Source: Mycobacterium scrofulaceum (lineage in GTDB: Bacteria > Actinomycetota > Actinomycetes > Mycobacteriales > Mycobacteriaceae). From it: a DNA stretch of 64,000 bases. A program made the position numbers and the translations under genes. The notes under the pieces are model-generated. The model made no database searches and was not told the DNA's origin. It saw only the letters and a program-made list of their open reading frames with translations. Where the stretch lies: positions 1 to 64,000 of the forward strand of contig NZ_LZJW01000177.1 in the NCBI RefSeq assembly GCF_001667885.1, in the 5' to 3' direction. Shown here piece by piece: positions 26,662 through 35,928 of this stretch; position 1 is the stretch's first letter, and each line of letters begins with the position of its first letter.

Positions 26662-28116
26662 TCAGGCCACGCCGACGGCGACTTTGCCGGGGACCTCTTC
26701 GACGGGATGGATGCGGCCGGTGACCACTAGGCCGGTCACCAGCGCGCCGACGAAGTACAGGCCGGCGGCGACGTGTAGCAGGCGCGCGAAACTGGCGTCG
26801 GTCATGGTGCCGGCCGCGATCAGGCCCACGCAGGCAACGGAACTGAGCGCCGACGTTCTGCCCACGGCGTTTTGCAGCGCCGCCGCGACGCCGCTGCGGG
26901 CCGCGTCGACCGAGGACAGATTCAGCGCGGCCAGCGGCGTCAGGGTGAGCACCGAACCGATGGCCACCACGATCGTCCCGGGCAGCAGGTGCGTGAGGAT
27001 GTTGAACCCGTGACCGGGACGAATGAGCAGCAGCCCCAACCCGGCCAGCAGCGGGCCCGTCGTCAAAAAGATCCGAGGCCCGATGCGCGCGGCCAGCCTG
27101 CCGACGCGTTTGGCGAACAGGAACGAGATGATCGGTGTGGGCAATGTGGCCAATCCCGCGACGGTCGCGCAATAACCGGCGACCTCCTGGGTGTACAGAG
27201 CGACCGCCAGGGCGCCCATCGTGATGGCGCCGTAGACGAAGCCGGTGGTCACGTTGGCACCCGCGAAATTGCGAATCCGGAACAGCCCGAGCGGCACCAG
27301 CGGGTGCGGGGCACGGCGCTGCCAGGCGGCGAACGCGACCAGCGCGGCGACGCCGACACACAGCGAGGTGGCGACGCGGGGATCCGACCAGCCGTGCTCG
27401 CGCGATTCGATCAGGGCATACACCGTGGCGGCCAGCCCCACGGCCGACAGGACGACACCGGCGACGTCGAGGCGGACGCGCTGGGCCGGCCGCGGCGTCG
27501 AATGCAGCCAGAACGTCAACGCGAAACCGATGACCATCGGAACGGCCGACAAGACGTAGATCCATCGCCAACTGAGCAAGTCCACCGCCAGGCCGCCCAG
27601 CAGCGGGCCGAGCGCGAACGCCGTGCCCGTCCAAGCGGTCCAGGTGCCGATGGCCGTCGCGCGCTCCGCGCGATCGAACGTCGAATTGATCAACGCCAGT
27701 GACCCGGGCACCAGAAACGCCGCGCCGAGACCCTGGACGACGCGCCCGGCGATCAGCATGACCGGCGTGGGGGCGCCGGCCGCGAGCACCGAACCCGTCC
27801 CGAACGCCACCAGTCCCAGGCGGATCACCGGCACCCGCCCGAACAGGTCGGACAGGGAGCCGCCGGGCAGGATCGTGGCCGCCTGCGCCAGCAGATAACC
27901 GTCGACGATCCACTGCTGCAGGCAGAGCCCGCCGCCGAGGTCGCGCGCGGTGGCCGGCAGCGCCAGGTTCACCACCGTCGTGTCGAGGAAGGCGACCATC
28001 GAGACCATGGTTGCCACGACCATGACCCGGGTCGTCGGAGCGACGTTCCTCAGCTTCGGCAGCGGGGCCGCGGGCGCGGCCAGAACGACCCCAGGAGACG
28101 GCTGCATTGCGATCAT
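26662..28116 (-). CDS. MFS drug exporter, DHA2 (EmrB/QacA) type
   Basis: Transporter of 484 residues with 14 probable membrane segments. Motifs include LDTTVVNLALPAT (motif D1), GGSLSDLFGRVPVI (motif A), and TWTAWTGTAFALGPLLGG (motif C of drug-proton antiporters). ATG at 28116 overlaps the stop of a 12-codon leader (see 28113). The divergent TetR gene at 29085 and the SRPBCC gene lie upstream. Export of a toxic or self-made small molecule is inferred. Confidence 0.92.
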   Translation of the reverse strand: MIAMQPSPGVVLAAPAAPLPKLRNVAPTTRVMVVATMVSMVAFLDTTVVNLALPATARDLGGGLCLQQWIVDGYLLAQAATILPGGSLSDLFGRVPVIRLGLVAFGTGSVLAAGAPTPVMLIAGRVVQGLGAAFLVPGSLALINSTFDRAERATAIGTWTAWTGTAFALGPLLGGLAVDLLSWRWIYVLSAVPMVIGFALTFWLHSTPRPAQRVRLDVAGVVLSAVGLAATVYALIESREHGWSDPRVATSLCVGVAALVAFAAWQRRAPHPLVPLGLFRIRNFAGANVTTGFVYGAITMGALAVALYTQEVAGYCATVAGLATLPTPIISFLFAKRVGRLAARIGPRIFLTTGPLLAGLGLLLIRPGHGFNILTHLLPGTIVVAIGSVLTLTPLAALNLSSVDAARSGVAAALQNAVGRTSALSSVACVGLIAAGTMTDASFARLLHVAAGLYFVGALVTGLVVTGRIHPVEEVPGKVAVGVA

Positions 28117-28151
28117 GTCGGTCTCACGGTGCGGCCGCCGTCGTCGTTCAT
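28113..28151 (-). CDS. Twelve-codon leader peptide ahead of the MFS gene
   Basis: A strong ribosome site, GAGGGAGGA, is 5 bases before ATG at 28151. The peptide MNDDGGRTVRPT ends with TGA that overlaps the exporter ATG (ATGA, 28113 to 28116). The exporter itself has no good ribosome site. This suggests translation by termination-reinitiation. It could equally mark a frame error, but the downstream frame is fully open from its own ATG. Confidence 0.45.
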   Translation of the reverse strand: MNDDGGRTVRPT

Positions 28152-28241
28152 ATGAATCCTCCCTCGACGGCCGCCGAATCCGGTGATCCGGCAACCTTCT
28201 TCGAGAAGATGTATTCGACGGGGTTACAACCCGACCGGGAA

Positions 28242-29063
28242 TCAGCTGTGGTGCGCGTGTGCCCGTCGTCCACCGTCGCGGGCGGCCCGTTGCACCAGCT
28301 GCGGTGCGATGGCCCTATGCAGGGGACCAACGACGGCCCAGACCGCTCGGCCCGCGAGTCTGCGGTGGTAGTGCACGCGAGTGGTGAGTGTGGCCCGCAG
28401 GCCGTCCTCGCGTCGCAGCGCCAGTTCACCTCGCATGAGCGGCCCGCTCGCCGCAAGGACGATCTCGTCGTGATCCGAGCGGGCGACGGACCAGCCGATC
28501 GGGTGGTCGGTCGACGGATGCGGCGCGAGGTCGAAACTCAGGACGTGGCGATGGATCCACCGCACGGCGCCTCCGCCGGATTCGCGGCCCAGCGCGTCGC
28601 GGAACATCTGCTCGGCCGAGCGCGTGTCGCCGGGCTGGATCGTGGCCTCGAAGACGTCGGTGTAGTCGGACGCTGTCCCGCTGGACCGCTCGTTAAACGC
28701 CGCAGCCGCAACGCGTTTCAGCGTCGCGCGGGTCACCACCGCGTGACCGCCGGTGCCGATGACGAGGCGGCGGTAGATCCGTCCGTGCAGGCCGGGAAAC
28801 GCCGCCCACGTCGTGGCGCGTAGCCGGGTGCGGTCCCGCGATTGTTCATCCAGCTCGAACACCCACCGATACACCGCGAACGGGTGACGGCCTTTCAGCG
28901 CGAGCCGCTCCGGCGGCCTTGCCTCGTCGAGGACGAAACCGATTGGCACGGTGGCGGGGTCGTCCGGATTGCGGCACAGCACCCGCAGCAGCGCCGACCA
29001 CGTGTCGGCGCGATTCGCGTCGATGGTTATGGCATGCTCATCGATATAGGGTAATCGTTCCAT
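28242..29063 (-). CDS. SRPBCC/DUF2867-like protein
   Basis: Protein of 273 residues. The opening HAITIDANRADTWSALLRV and the later VFELDEQSRDRTRLRATTWAAFPGLHGRIYRR resemble the SRPBCC (START-like) ligand-binding fold. ATG at 29063 is chosen because TAGTAT precedes it by 9 bases and the gene then diverges from the TetR gene by only 21 bases. It lies about 90 bases upstream of the leader peptide and exporter on the same strand. Ligand unknown; the operon context suggests binding of the exported or sensed compound. Confidence 0.75.
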   Translation of the reverse strand: MERLPYIDEHAITIDANRADTWSALLRVLCRNPDDPATVPIGFVLDEARPPERLALKGRHPFAVYRWVFELDEQSRDRTRLRATTWAAFPGLHGRIYRRLVIGTGGHAVVTRATLKRVAAAAFNERSSGTASDYTDVFEATIQPGDTRSAEQMFRDALGRESGGGAVRWIHRHVLSFDLAPHPSTDHPIGWSVARSDHDEIVLAASGPLMRGELALRREDGLRATLTTRVHYHRRLAGRAVWAVVGPLHRAIAPQLVQRAARDGGRRAHAHHS

Positions 29064-29084
29064 ATAGAAGGACCATACTAGATC

Positions 29085-29681
29085 GTGGCACCTCCGCGGA
29101 AGCATGAAACCGATGTGATCCTCGACGCCGCCCGGGCGCTGGTGCTCGACGGCGGTCCGCGCGCGGCCAGCGTCGCGGCGATCGCCAAGGCCAGCGGCGC
29201 GCCCGCGGGCACCCTGTATCACCGGTTCGGCAACCGCGACGGGATCCTGACGGCGGCGTGGCTGCGCGCGCTCGAACGCTTCCAGGCGCGCGCCCTGGCC
29301 GCGGACGGCCCGACGCCCATGGACACCGCCGTCGCAATGGCGGTGTCCGCCGTCGGCTTCGCGCGCGAGCTGCCCGAGGACGCCCGGCTGTTGCTGACGA
29401 TCCGGCCCGGTGACCTGCTCGACGACGAACCCGACGCGCAGTTCCGGGAGACGCTGGCGACGATGAACGCGCCGCTGACCGAGCGGGTCGCGGCGTTGGC
29501 CCGGCAGCTGTACGGCAACAGCAGACCCCGCTCGGTCGACGCCGTCGCGCGGGCCGTCGCGGACCTGCCCTATGCCGTGGTCCGCCGGCACGCCCACGAC
29601 GATCCGATGCCGCGCTGGCTCGAGGACGACGTCGCCGCGTCGGCGTTGGCGGTGCTACGGAGCTTTGGCGAACGCCCGTAG
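29085..29681 (+). CDS. TetR-family regulator of the SRPBCC-MFS genes
   Basis: Repressor-type protein of 198 residues. The helix-turn-helix is at about 10 to 50: ILDAARALVLDGG, ASVAAIAKASGAPAGTLYHRFGNRDGI. The C-terminal ligand domain is variable. GTG start at 29085 follows CATACT by a few bases. The shared 21-base promoter region with 29063 implies control of itself and the divergent SRPBCC-exporter genes. Its 3' end overlaps the convergent Rv0435c-like gene by 27 bases. Confidence 0.9.
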   Translation: MAPPRKHETDVILDAARALVLDGGPRAASVAAIAKASGAPAGTLYHRFGNRDGILTAAWLRALERFQARALAADGPTPMDTAVAMAVSAVGFARELPEDARLLLTIRPGDLLDDEPDAQFRETLATMNAPLTERVAALARQLYGNSRPRSVDAVARAVADLPYAVVRRHAHDDPMPRWLEDDVAASALAVLRSFGERP

Positions 29682-31835
29682 CGAGTCCACCTGCGCGGGA
29701 TCCAGTGAGGGGCGCACGATTTGGCGGGCCGCCGCGATGTCGGCGGCCGTCACGTCGGTGGCATCGATCGAGCGCCGCATCGCGGTCAGCGCCGCCTCGC
29801 GCAGCAGCGCCACGCAGTCGGCGGCGCTGTAGCCGTCGAGCCCGGCGGCCACCTCGTCGAGGTCGACGTCGTCGCTCAGCGGGACCGATTTGCCCGCGGT
29901 GCGCAGGATTTCGCGGCGGGCGGCGGCGTCGGGCGGTTCGATGAAGACGTGCCGCTCCAGCCGGCCCGGGCGCAGCAGCGCCGGGTCGATCAGGTCCGGC
30001 CGGTTGGTGGCGCCCAGCACGACGACGTCGCGCAGCGGGTTGACGCCGTCGAGTTCGGTCAGCAGCGCGGCCACCACCCGGTCGGTCACGCCCGAGTCGA
30101 AGCTCTGCCCGCGCCGCGGCGCCAGCGCGTCGATCTCGTCGAGGAACACCAGCGACGGCGCGGAGTCGCGGGCGCGCCGAAACAGTTCGCGGACGGCCTT
30201 TTCCGAGCTGCCTACCCACTTGTCCATCAGCTCGGAGCCCTTGACCGCGTGCACGGACAGCTGCCCGGTGCTGGCCAGGGCGCGCACGACGAAGGTCTTA
30301 CCGCAGCCGGGCGGCCCGTAGAGCAGCACCCCGCGGGGCGGTTCGACACCCAACCGGGCGAAGGTGTCGGGGTGCTGCAGCGGCCACAGCACGGCCTCGG
30401 TCAGCGCCTGCCTGGCCTCCGCCATGTCGCCGACGTCGTTGAGGGTGATGTTGCCGACGGTCACTTCCTCGCTGGCCGAGCGGGACAGCGGCCGGATGAC
30501 CGTCAACGCGCCGACGAGGTCCTCCTGGTTCAGCTCGGGCGGGCGCCCGTCGGCGCTGGCCCGCGACGCCGCCCGCAGCGCCGCCTCCCGCAGCAGCGCG
30601 GCCAGGTCGGCGACCACGAAACCCGGTGTGCGAGCGGCGATCTCATCGAGGTCGAGGCTGCCCGCGGGCACCGACTTGAGCAGCGACTCCAGCAGCGCCT
30701 TGCGGGTGCCGGCGTCGGGCAGCGGCAGGCTGAGCTCCCTATCGCACAGGTCCGGCGCCCGCAGCCGGGCGTCGAGCTGGTCGGGCCGCGCGGAGGTGGC
30801 GATCAACGCGACGCCCTCGGTCGCCACGGCGCTGCGCAGCTCACCCAGGATCAGGGCGGCGACCGGCTCGGGGGTGGCCGGGAGCAGCGCGTCGACATCG
30901 GTGATCAACAGAACGCCGCCGCCGTCGCGGACCGCCCGCACCGCCGAGCTCACCGTCTTGAGCCGGTCCTCCGGCGTCAGGGCGCCCACCTCCGGGCCGT
31001 CCAGCTTGACCATCCTGCGGCCGTCGCACACCGCGCGCACCAGCGTCACCTTGCCCACCCCGGCCGGGCCGGACACCAGCACGCCCAGGTTGGCGCCGGC
31101 GCCCAGGGACTTGAGCAGGTGCGGCTCGTCGAGCGCCAGCTTGAGCCATTCGGTGAGCTTGGCGGCCTGCGGCTGCGAGCCCTTCAGTTCCTCGAGGACC
31201 GTCTCCGGGCTGGCGACGTCGACCAGGTCGGTCGGCAGTGTCGCGCCGGCGGCCGGCACGCCGGCGCCCCAGGTGACCAGCGAGTTGGGCTGCACGCTGA
31301 CCGGCCCCGGCGGGTCCACGCCGGTCACCGTCAACAGCTCCGAGGTCCAACTGATGCCCACCGAGGCGGCCAGCGCGCGGGTGGCGGCCGCCGTCGAGAA
31401 GCCCGGGCCCAGATCGCGGGGCAGCAGCGACACGGCGTCGCCGACGGTCAGCACCTTGCCGAGCAGGGCCTGCCGCAGGGTCACCGGCGAGATGGACTGG
31501 CTGGCCAGCGACGAGCCGGACAGCGTCACCGACCGGGCGCCGTAGACGGTGACCGCGCGAACGATCACCGCGGTGTCCTCGCGCAGCCCGGCGTTGGACA
31601 GCGTCACGTCGTCGAGCAACGCGGTGCCGACCGGAGTGTCCGGCCCGGCCAGGCCCGCCACCGCCGCCGTGGTCCGCGAGCCGGTCAGCGACACCGCGTC
31701 CCACTCCCGAATGCCAAGGGCCGCAACCACGCTCGGGTGCAGCCGGACGACGCCGCGGCGCGAGTCGACGGCGGAGGTGTTCAACCGCGCGGTGAGCGTG
31801 AGCTGACGGGCCGCATCCTCGCCCGGCCGGCTCAT
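29655..31835 (-). CDS. Cdc48-like double AAA ATPase, Rv0435c
   Basis: Protein of 726 residues (Rv0435c, 728). A Cdc48/VAT-like N-domain (about 12 to 170) precedes two AAA modules. D2 is intact: GPPGCGKT (507 to 514) and LVFLDEID. D1 is degenerate: GPAGVGKV has Val263 where Ser/Thr is needed, and the Walker B reads ITDVD with Val314 in place of the catalytic Glu. D2 therefore probably does the ATP hydrolysis. Protein unfolding or segregase activity is expected from the family. Its start overlaps the pssA stop (ATGA). Confidence 0.93.
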   Translation of the reverse strand: MSRPGEDAARQLTLTARLNTSAVDSRRGVVRLHPSVVAALGIREWDAVSLTGSRTTAAVAGLAGPDTPVGTALLDDVTLSNAGLREDTAVIVRAVTVYGARSVTLSGSSLASQSISPVTLRQALLGKVLTVGDAVSLLPRDLGPGFSTAAATRALAASVGISWTSELLTVTGVDPPGPVSVQPNSLVTWGAGVPAAGATLPTDLVDVASPETVLEELKGSQPQAAKLTEWLKLALDEPHLLKSLGAGANLGVLVSGPAGVGKVTLVRAVCDGRRMVKLDGPEVGALTPEDRLKTVSSAVRAVRDGGGVLLITDVDALLPATPEPVAALILGELRSAVATEGVALIATSARPDQLDARLRAPDLCDRELSLPLPDAGTRKALLESLLKSVPAGSLDLDEIAARTPGFVVADLAALLREAALRAASRASADGRPPELNQEDLVGALTVIRPLSRSASEEVTVGNITLNDVGDMAEARQALTEAVLWPLQHPDTFARLGVEPPRGVLLYGPPGCGKTFVVRALASTGQLSVHAVKGSELMDKWVGSSEKAVRELFRRARDSAPSLVFLDEIDALAPRRGQSFDSGVTDRVVAALLTELDGVNPLRDVVVLGATNRPDLIDPALLRPGRLERHVFIEPPDAAARREILRTAGKSVPLSDDVDLDEVAAGLDGYSAADCVALLREAALTAMRRSIDATDVTAADIAAARQIVRPSLDPAQVDSLRAFAKAP

Positions 31836-32695
31836 GGCAGGCGCCCGCCCGGTTTGCGCAGCCCGAGCCGCGCCATCGACCGGCGGTGCGGCTGCGCCCG
31901 GCGGATCGCGCGGCGCGCGGCGCGGCGCTGCTTGGGTTCGTCGGCCCACGCCTCGGGGTGCGCCGCCAGCCAGCGCTGGTTGCGGACCGCGAACGGCACG
32001 TGGCACAGGTAGGCGACGATGATGACCCAGATCAGGACGTAGGGGGCCAGCACCGCCGCGGCCGCGCAGATAGCCAGCAGCGCCAGCAGCGGCGCGGCCC
32101 AGCTGGGCGGCACCGCCGCGGCGTGCATCTTGCGCATCGGGATCTTGCTGATCATCAGCATCGACGTCCCGGTGATCCAGATGCACAGGAACGTCGTGGA
32201 CGTCCACCAGCCCTCGCCGAACTGCAGCTTGAGCCCGATCAGCCCGATCATCGACACCGCGCCCGCCGGCGCCGGCATGCCGACGAAGAACTCGTGGGTG
32301 TAGGCGGGCTGGCTGCCGTCGCTTTGCAGCGCGTTGTACCGCGCCAGCCGCAGCACGACGCACACCGCGTAGAGCAGGATCACCACCCAACCGGCCGGCG
32401 ACTTCGTCAGCATCGTCACGTAGAGCACGATCGCCGGCGTCACGCCGAAGTTCACCGCGTCGGCCAGCGAGTCGATCTCCTCGCCCATCCGCGACTGGGC
32501 GTCCAGGATGCGGGCCACCCGGCCGTCCAGCCCGTCCAGGATGGCCGCCGCGGCGATCAGCGCCATCGCCGCCTTGGGCTGGTGTTCGAGGGCGAACCGG
32601 ATCGAGGTCAGGCCCGCGCAGATGGACAGCACCGTCATCGCGCTGGGCAGGATCTGCAGGTTGACCGACGGCCTGCCGCGCGGCTTGCTGATCAT
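31832..32695 (-). CDS. pssA: Phosphatidylserine synthase PssA
   Basis: Integral membrane CDP-alcohol phosphatidyltransferase of 287 residues, making phosphatidylserine from CDP-diacylglycerol and serine. The metal-binding signature is complete: Asp57-Gly58, Ala61-Arg62, Gly71, Asp75, Asp79. Several hydrophobic helices follow, and a basic C-terminal tail ends the protein. ATGA overlaps link it to psd upstream and Rv0435c downstream, giving a tight psd-pssA-Rv0435c operon. Equivalent to Rv0436c. Confidence 0.96.
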   Translation of the reverse strand: MISKPRGRPSVNLQILPSAMTVLSICAGLTSIRFALEHQPKAAMALIAAAAILDGLDGRVARILDAQSRMGEEIDSLADAVNFGVTPAIVLYVTMLTKSPAGWVVILLYAVCVVLRLARYNALQSDGSQPAYTHEFFVGMPAPAGAVSMIGLIGLKLQFGEGWWTSTTFLCIWITGTSMLMISKIPMRKMHAAAVPPSWAAPLLALLAICAAAAVLAPYVLIWVIIVAYLCHVPFAVRNQRWLAAHPEAWADEPKQRRAARRAIRRAQPHRRSMARLGLRKPGGRLP

Positions 32696-33414
32696 GGCAG
32701 CTCGGCCAGCACGGTCTCGCCGGCGATCGCCCGCTGGCCCTCGCGGACCAGCGGTTCGGCGCCCGCCGGCAGATAGGTGTCGAGCCGGGAGCCGAACCGG
32801 ATCAGGCCGTAGGTGTCGCCGATCGTCAGCTTGTCGCCCACGCGCGCGTCGCAGATGATGCGGCGCGCGAGCAACCCGGCGACCTGCACCGCCACCACCT
32901 CCGCGCCGGTGGGCGTCCGGATCCGCAGGCTGGTGCGCTCGTTCTCGGTGCTGGCCGCGGTCAGGTCGGCCGAGCCGAACCGGCCGGGCCGGTGCTGCAT
33001 GGCGATCACCTCGCCGCTCACCGGGGCGCGCTGCACGTGGGCGTCGAGCAGCGAGAGGAAGATGCTGACCCTGGGCAGCGGCGCGTCGCCCATCCCGAGT
33101 TCGGCCGGCGGGGCGGCGGCGTCGATCACGCACACCAGCCCGTCGGCGGGTGCGACGATGGCGCCCGGCCGGGTCGGCGGCACGCGCGGCGGGTGGCGGA
33201 AGAATCCGGCGCAGGCGCCCGCCGCCAGCAGGCCGGCCCGCCGGATCCACCGGTGGCGGCGGCCGGCCAGCGCGACCGCCAGGCCGCCCGCGATGAACGG
33301 ACGGCCGGCCGGATGTACCGGCGGAACGGTCGAGCGCACCAACTCCAACGCGTGCTGCGGGCTGAAGGATGGGTCCTCGGCCGTAGGGCCGACAGGGCGG
33401 GGGCGTCGTGCCAC
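32692..33414 (-). CDS. psd: Phosphatidylserine decarboxylase Psd
   Basis: Converts phosphatidylserine to phosphatidylethanolamine. It has 240 residues, a type II-like short form with one N-terminal hydrophobic region. The self-cleavage site is Gly208-Ser209 in RFGSRLD, where the serine becomes the pyruvoyl cofactor. The conserved AHVQRAP (His126) and FFRHPPR motifs are present. First gene of the phospholipid operon, overlapping pssA by four bases. Equivalent to Rv0437c. Confidence 0.95.
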   Translation of the reverse strand: MARRPRPVGPTAEDPSFSPQHALELVRSTVPPVHPAGRPFIAGGLAVALAGRRHRWIRRAGLLAAGACAGFFRHPPRVPPTRPGAIVAPADGLVCVIDAAAPPAELGMGDAPLPRVSIFLSLLDAHVQRAPVSGEVIAMQHRPGRFGSADLTAASTENERTSLRIRTPTGAEVVAVQVAGLLARRIICDARVGDKLTIGDTYGLIRFGSRLDTYLPAGAEPLVREGQRAIAGETVLAELP

Positions 33415-33479
33415 GCGGCCATCTTACGAAAGCGGCGGCCGGTTGGTTCGGGCCCGCAGCGGGAACGTTCACCTTCGAC

Positions 33480-34676
33480 ATGCATCCGAATGAGGACCGG
33501 GCGCCGCGGTTGCGCCGCGCGAAGATCGCCGTCACCGCCGTGTTCATCGCCCACGCCGTGGGGTTCTCGTCGTGGGCCGCGCACATTCCGGCGGTCAAGG
33601 CCGGGCTCGGCCTGTCCGACGCGGCGCTGGGGTCGGCGTTGTTCGGCGCGCCGCTGGGCTCGGTGTTGGCCACGGTGGCCAGTCACTGGGCGTTGCCGCG
33701 CTGGGGGAGTCACCGGCTGATCCCGGTGACGGCCGCCGGCTACGCCCTCGCCGGGACGACGGTCGGGCTGGCCCGCTCCGGGCCGGAGTTGTTCGTGGCG
33801 CTCGCGTTGTGGGGGACGTTCCAGGGCGGCCTCGACGTCGCGATGAACACCCAGGCCGCCACGGTCGAGCGGCTGGCGCACGCCCCGATCATGGCCCGCT
33901 TCCACGGCATGTGGAGCCTCGGCGCGTTGCTGGGCGCCGTGATCGGCGCGGCGTGCGTCGGGGCCGGCATCGGGCTGACTCCGCAGCTGGCGGTGGTCGG
34001 CCTGGTCGTCCTGTTCGTCGTCGGGGCGCTGGCGCGCGGGCTGGTCCCGGACCCGGCGGCCGGCGCCGCGGCGTCGCCCGCCAAAGGGGCGTGGCTGACG
34101 CCGACGGTGGCGATCCTGGCGGCGGTGGCCTTCGTGTCGTTCCTGTGCGAGGGCGCCGCCACCGACTGGTCGGCCAACTACCTGCGCAACGTCGTCGGCG
34201 CCGGGCCCGGGGTGGCGGCGCTGAGCTATGCGGCCTACACGCTGACGATGGTCCTGACCCGGCTGGGCGCGATACGCCTGCACTCGCGGGTGTCGGCCCG
34301 CCGGTTGCTGCCGGCGCTCGCCCTGTTCGCCGCGGCGGGCATGGGTGTGACGCTGGCGACCGCCAATCCCGTTGTCGCCCTGGCCGGTTTCGCCGCCCTG
34401 GGGGTCGGCGTGGCGCTGTTGGTGCCGACCGCGTTCAGCGCGGCCTACGGCGCGGGCGGGGCGGGCTCGGCGATCGCGATCGTCGCCGCGACGGGTTGGC
34501 TGGGTTACCTGCTGGGGCCGCCGCTGATCGGGCACCTGGCCGACCGGGTCGGCCTGTCGGCCGCCCTGGTGACGATTCCGGTGCTGATGTCGGTCATCGC
34601 GGTCGCCATCCGCTGCGCAGCCGCGTTCGACCGGGCCGACGATTTCCATCGGCAGGTCGCCGCCCCCGCCGGCTAG
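33480..34676 (+). CDS. MFS transporter, YbjJ/FucP-like
   Basis: Membrane protein of 398 residues with 12 predicted helices. Motifs include GLSDAALGSALFGAPLGS, NTQAATVERLAHAPIMARFHGMWSLGALLGA and a C-terminal GWLGYLLGPPLIGHLADRVGL, the pattern of small MFS carriers such as YbjJ. The start at 33480 is tentative; upstream ATGs in frame reach 33408, where they would overlap psd. It is divergent from psd and convergent with moeA2, sharing the stop palindrome CTAG. Substrate unknown. Confidence 0.85.
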   Translation: MHPNEDRAPRLRRAKIAVTAVFIAHAVGFSSWAAHIPAVKAGLGLSDAALGSALFGAPLGSVLATVASHWALPRWGSHRLIPVTAAGYALAGTTVGLARSGPELFVALALWGTFQGGLDVAMNTQAATVERLAHAPIMARFHGMWSLGALLGAVIGAACVGAGIGLTPQLAVVGLVVLFVVGALARGLVPDPAAGAAASPAKGAWLTPTVAILAAVAFVSFLCEGAATDWSANYLRNVVGAGPGVAALSYAAYTLTMVLTRLGAIRLHSRVSARRLLPALALFAAAGMGVTLATANPVVALAGFAALGVGVALLVPTAFSAAYGAGGAGSAIAIVAATGWLGYLLGPPLIGHLADRVGLSAALVTIPVLMSVIAVAIRCAAAFDRADDFHRQVAAPAG

Positions 34677-35878
34677 GTCAGGTCCCAGACCTGCAGCTCG
34701 GTCCCCTCGGGCACCTCCACCACGTCCTCGGGGATGTCCAGCAGCGCGTTCGCCGACGCCAGCCACCGCAGGTGGTGCGAGGCCGGCGGGCCGTAACTGG
34801 TGACGGTGGCGGTGTCGCGGTCCAGCACCGCGCGGCGGAACTGGCGCTTGCCGCGCGGCGAGGTCAACGATTCGGTGAGCACGGCCGCCCGGGGCGGGCG
34901 CTCCGGATCGGGCAGGCCCATGGCCCGGCGCAGCGCGGGGCGGATGAACACCTCGAAGGACACCAGGGCGCTGACCGGGTTGCCGGGCAGGGTGACGATC
35001 GTCGCGCCGCCCACCCGTCCGATGCCCTGCGGCATGCCGGGCTGCATCGCCACCTTGACGAACTCGACGCCCTGGTCGCCCTCGCGGCCGAAGGCGTCCT
35101 TGACCACCTCGTAGGCGCCGGCGCTGACCCCGCCGCTGGTGATGATCAGGTCGCAGTCGGACGCGTAGCGATCGAGGATCGAACTGAACTGCGCCACATC
35201 GTCTTCCGCGGTCGCCACCGCGATCACGTCGGCGCCGGCGTCGCGGACGGCCCCGGCCAGCATGATCGAATTCGACTCGTAGATCTGCCCCGGCCGCAGC
35301 GGATTGCCGGGCGCCACCAGCTCCGACCCGGTCGACATCACCAGCACCCGCTGGCGGGGCAGCACCGGCAGCTCGGCCATCCCGAGCGCCGCGGCCAGGC
35401 CGAGCACGGCCGGCGTCACCACCTGGCCGCGCCGCAACACCGTCGTGCCGGGGGCGACGTCCTCGCCCGCGCGCCGGATGTGCCTGCCGGCCTCGCGGGC
35501 CGCGCGGATCGACACGACATCCACGCCGCCGTCGGTGTCTTCGACCGGCACGACGGCCGTCGCACCCGCGGGCAGCGGCGCGCCGGTCATGATGCGGTGC
35601 GCGGTGTTGGGTTGCAGCGTCAGCTCGTCGGTGCGCCCGGCCGGAATGTCCTCGGCGACTTTGAGCGTCACCGGGTGCTCGGGTGTGGCGCCGGACGTGT
35701 CTTCGGCGCGCACTGCGTATCCGTCCATCGCGGAGTTGTCGAAGACCGGCAGCGCCAGGCGCGCGATGACGTCGTCGGCCAGCACCAGCCCCTGCGCCTC
35801 GGCCAGCGCGGCGGTGGCCGCCGGGCGGGCACGGATCAGTTCGGCTACGACGCGCTGATGTTCTTGGACCGACCGCAC
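34673..35878 (-). CDS. moeA2: Molybdopterin molybdenumtransferase MoeA2
   Basis: Inserts molybdate into adenylated molybdopterin, the last step of molybdenum cofactor synthesis. It has 401 residues (Rv0438c, about 405). Motifs present are FDNSAMDGYAV, IMTGAPLPAGA, STGSEL, ITSGGVSAGAYEVV and LPGNPVSAL. GTG start at 35878; GATAAT lies 6 bases before it on the minus strand, so the message is probably leaderless. It is divergent from the VOC gene, whose own -10 faces the other way in the same 50-base gap. Confidence 0.95.
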   Translation of the reverse strand: MRSVQEHQRVVAELIRARPAATAALAEAQGLVLADDVIARLALPVFDNSAMDGYAVRAEDTSGATPEHPVTLKVAEDIPAGRTDELTLQPNTAHRIMTGAPLPAGATAVVPVEDTDGGVDVVSIRAAREAGRHIRRAGEDVAPGTTVLRRGQVVTPAVLGLAAALGMAELPVLPRQRVLVMSTGSELVAPGNPLRPGQIYESNSIMLAGAVRDAGADVIAVATAEDDVAQFSSILDRYASDCDLIITSGGVSAGAYEVVKDAFGREGDQGVEFVKVAMQPGMPQGIGRVGGATIVTLPGNPVSALVSFEVFIRPALRRAMGLPDPERPPRAAVLTESLTSPRGKRQFRRAVLDRDTATVTSYGPPASHHLRWLASANALLDIPEDVVEVPEGTELQVWDLT

Positions 35879-35928
35879 CGGGCCATTATCGGCCCGCCGA
35901 CGGTTCGGGCCGACGTAGAGTCGAGAAC

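Noticed and set aside
29038..30219. Minus-strand frame spanning the TetR and Rv0435c-like genes
   Set aside because: Arginine/alanine-rich shadow frame overlapping two well-supported genes.
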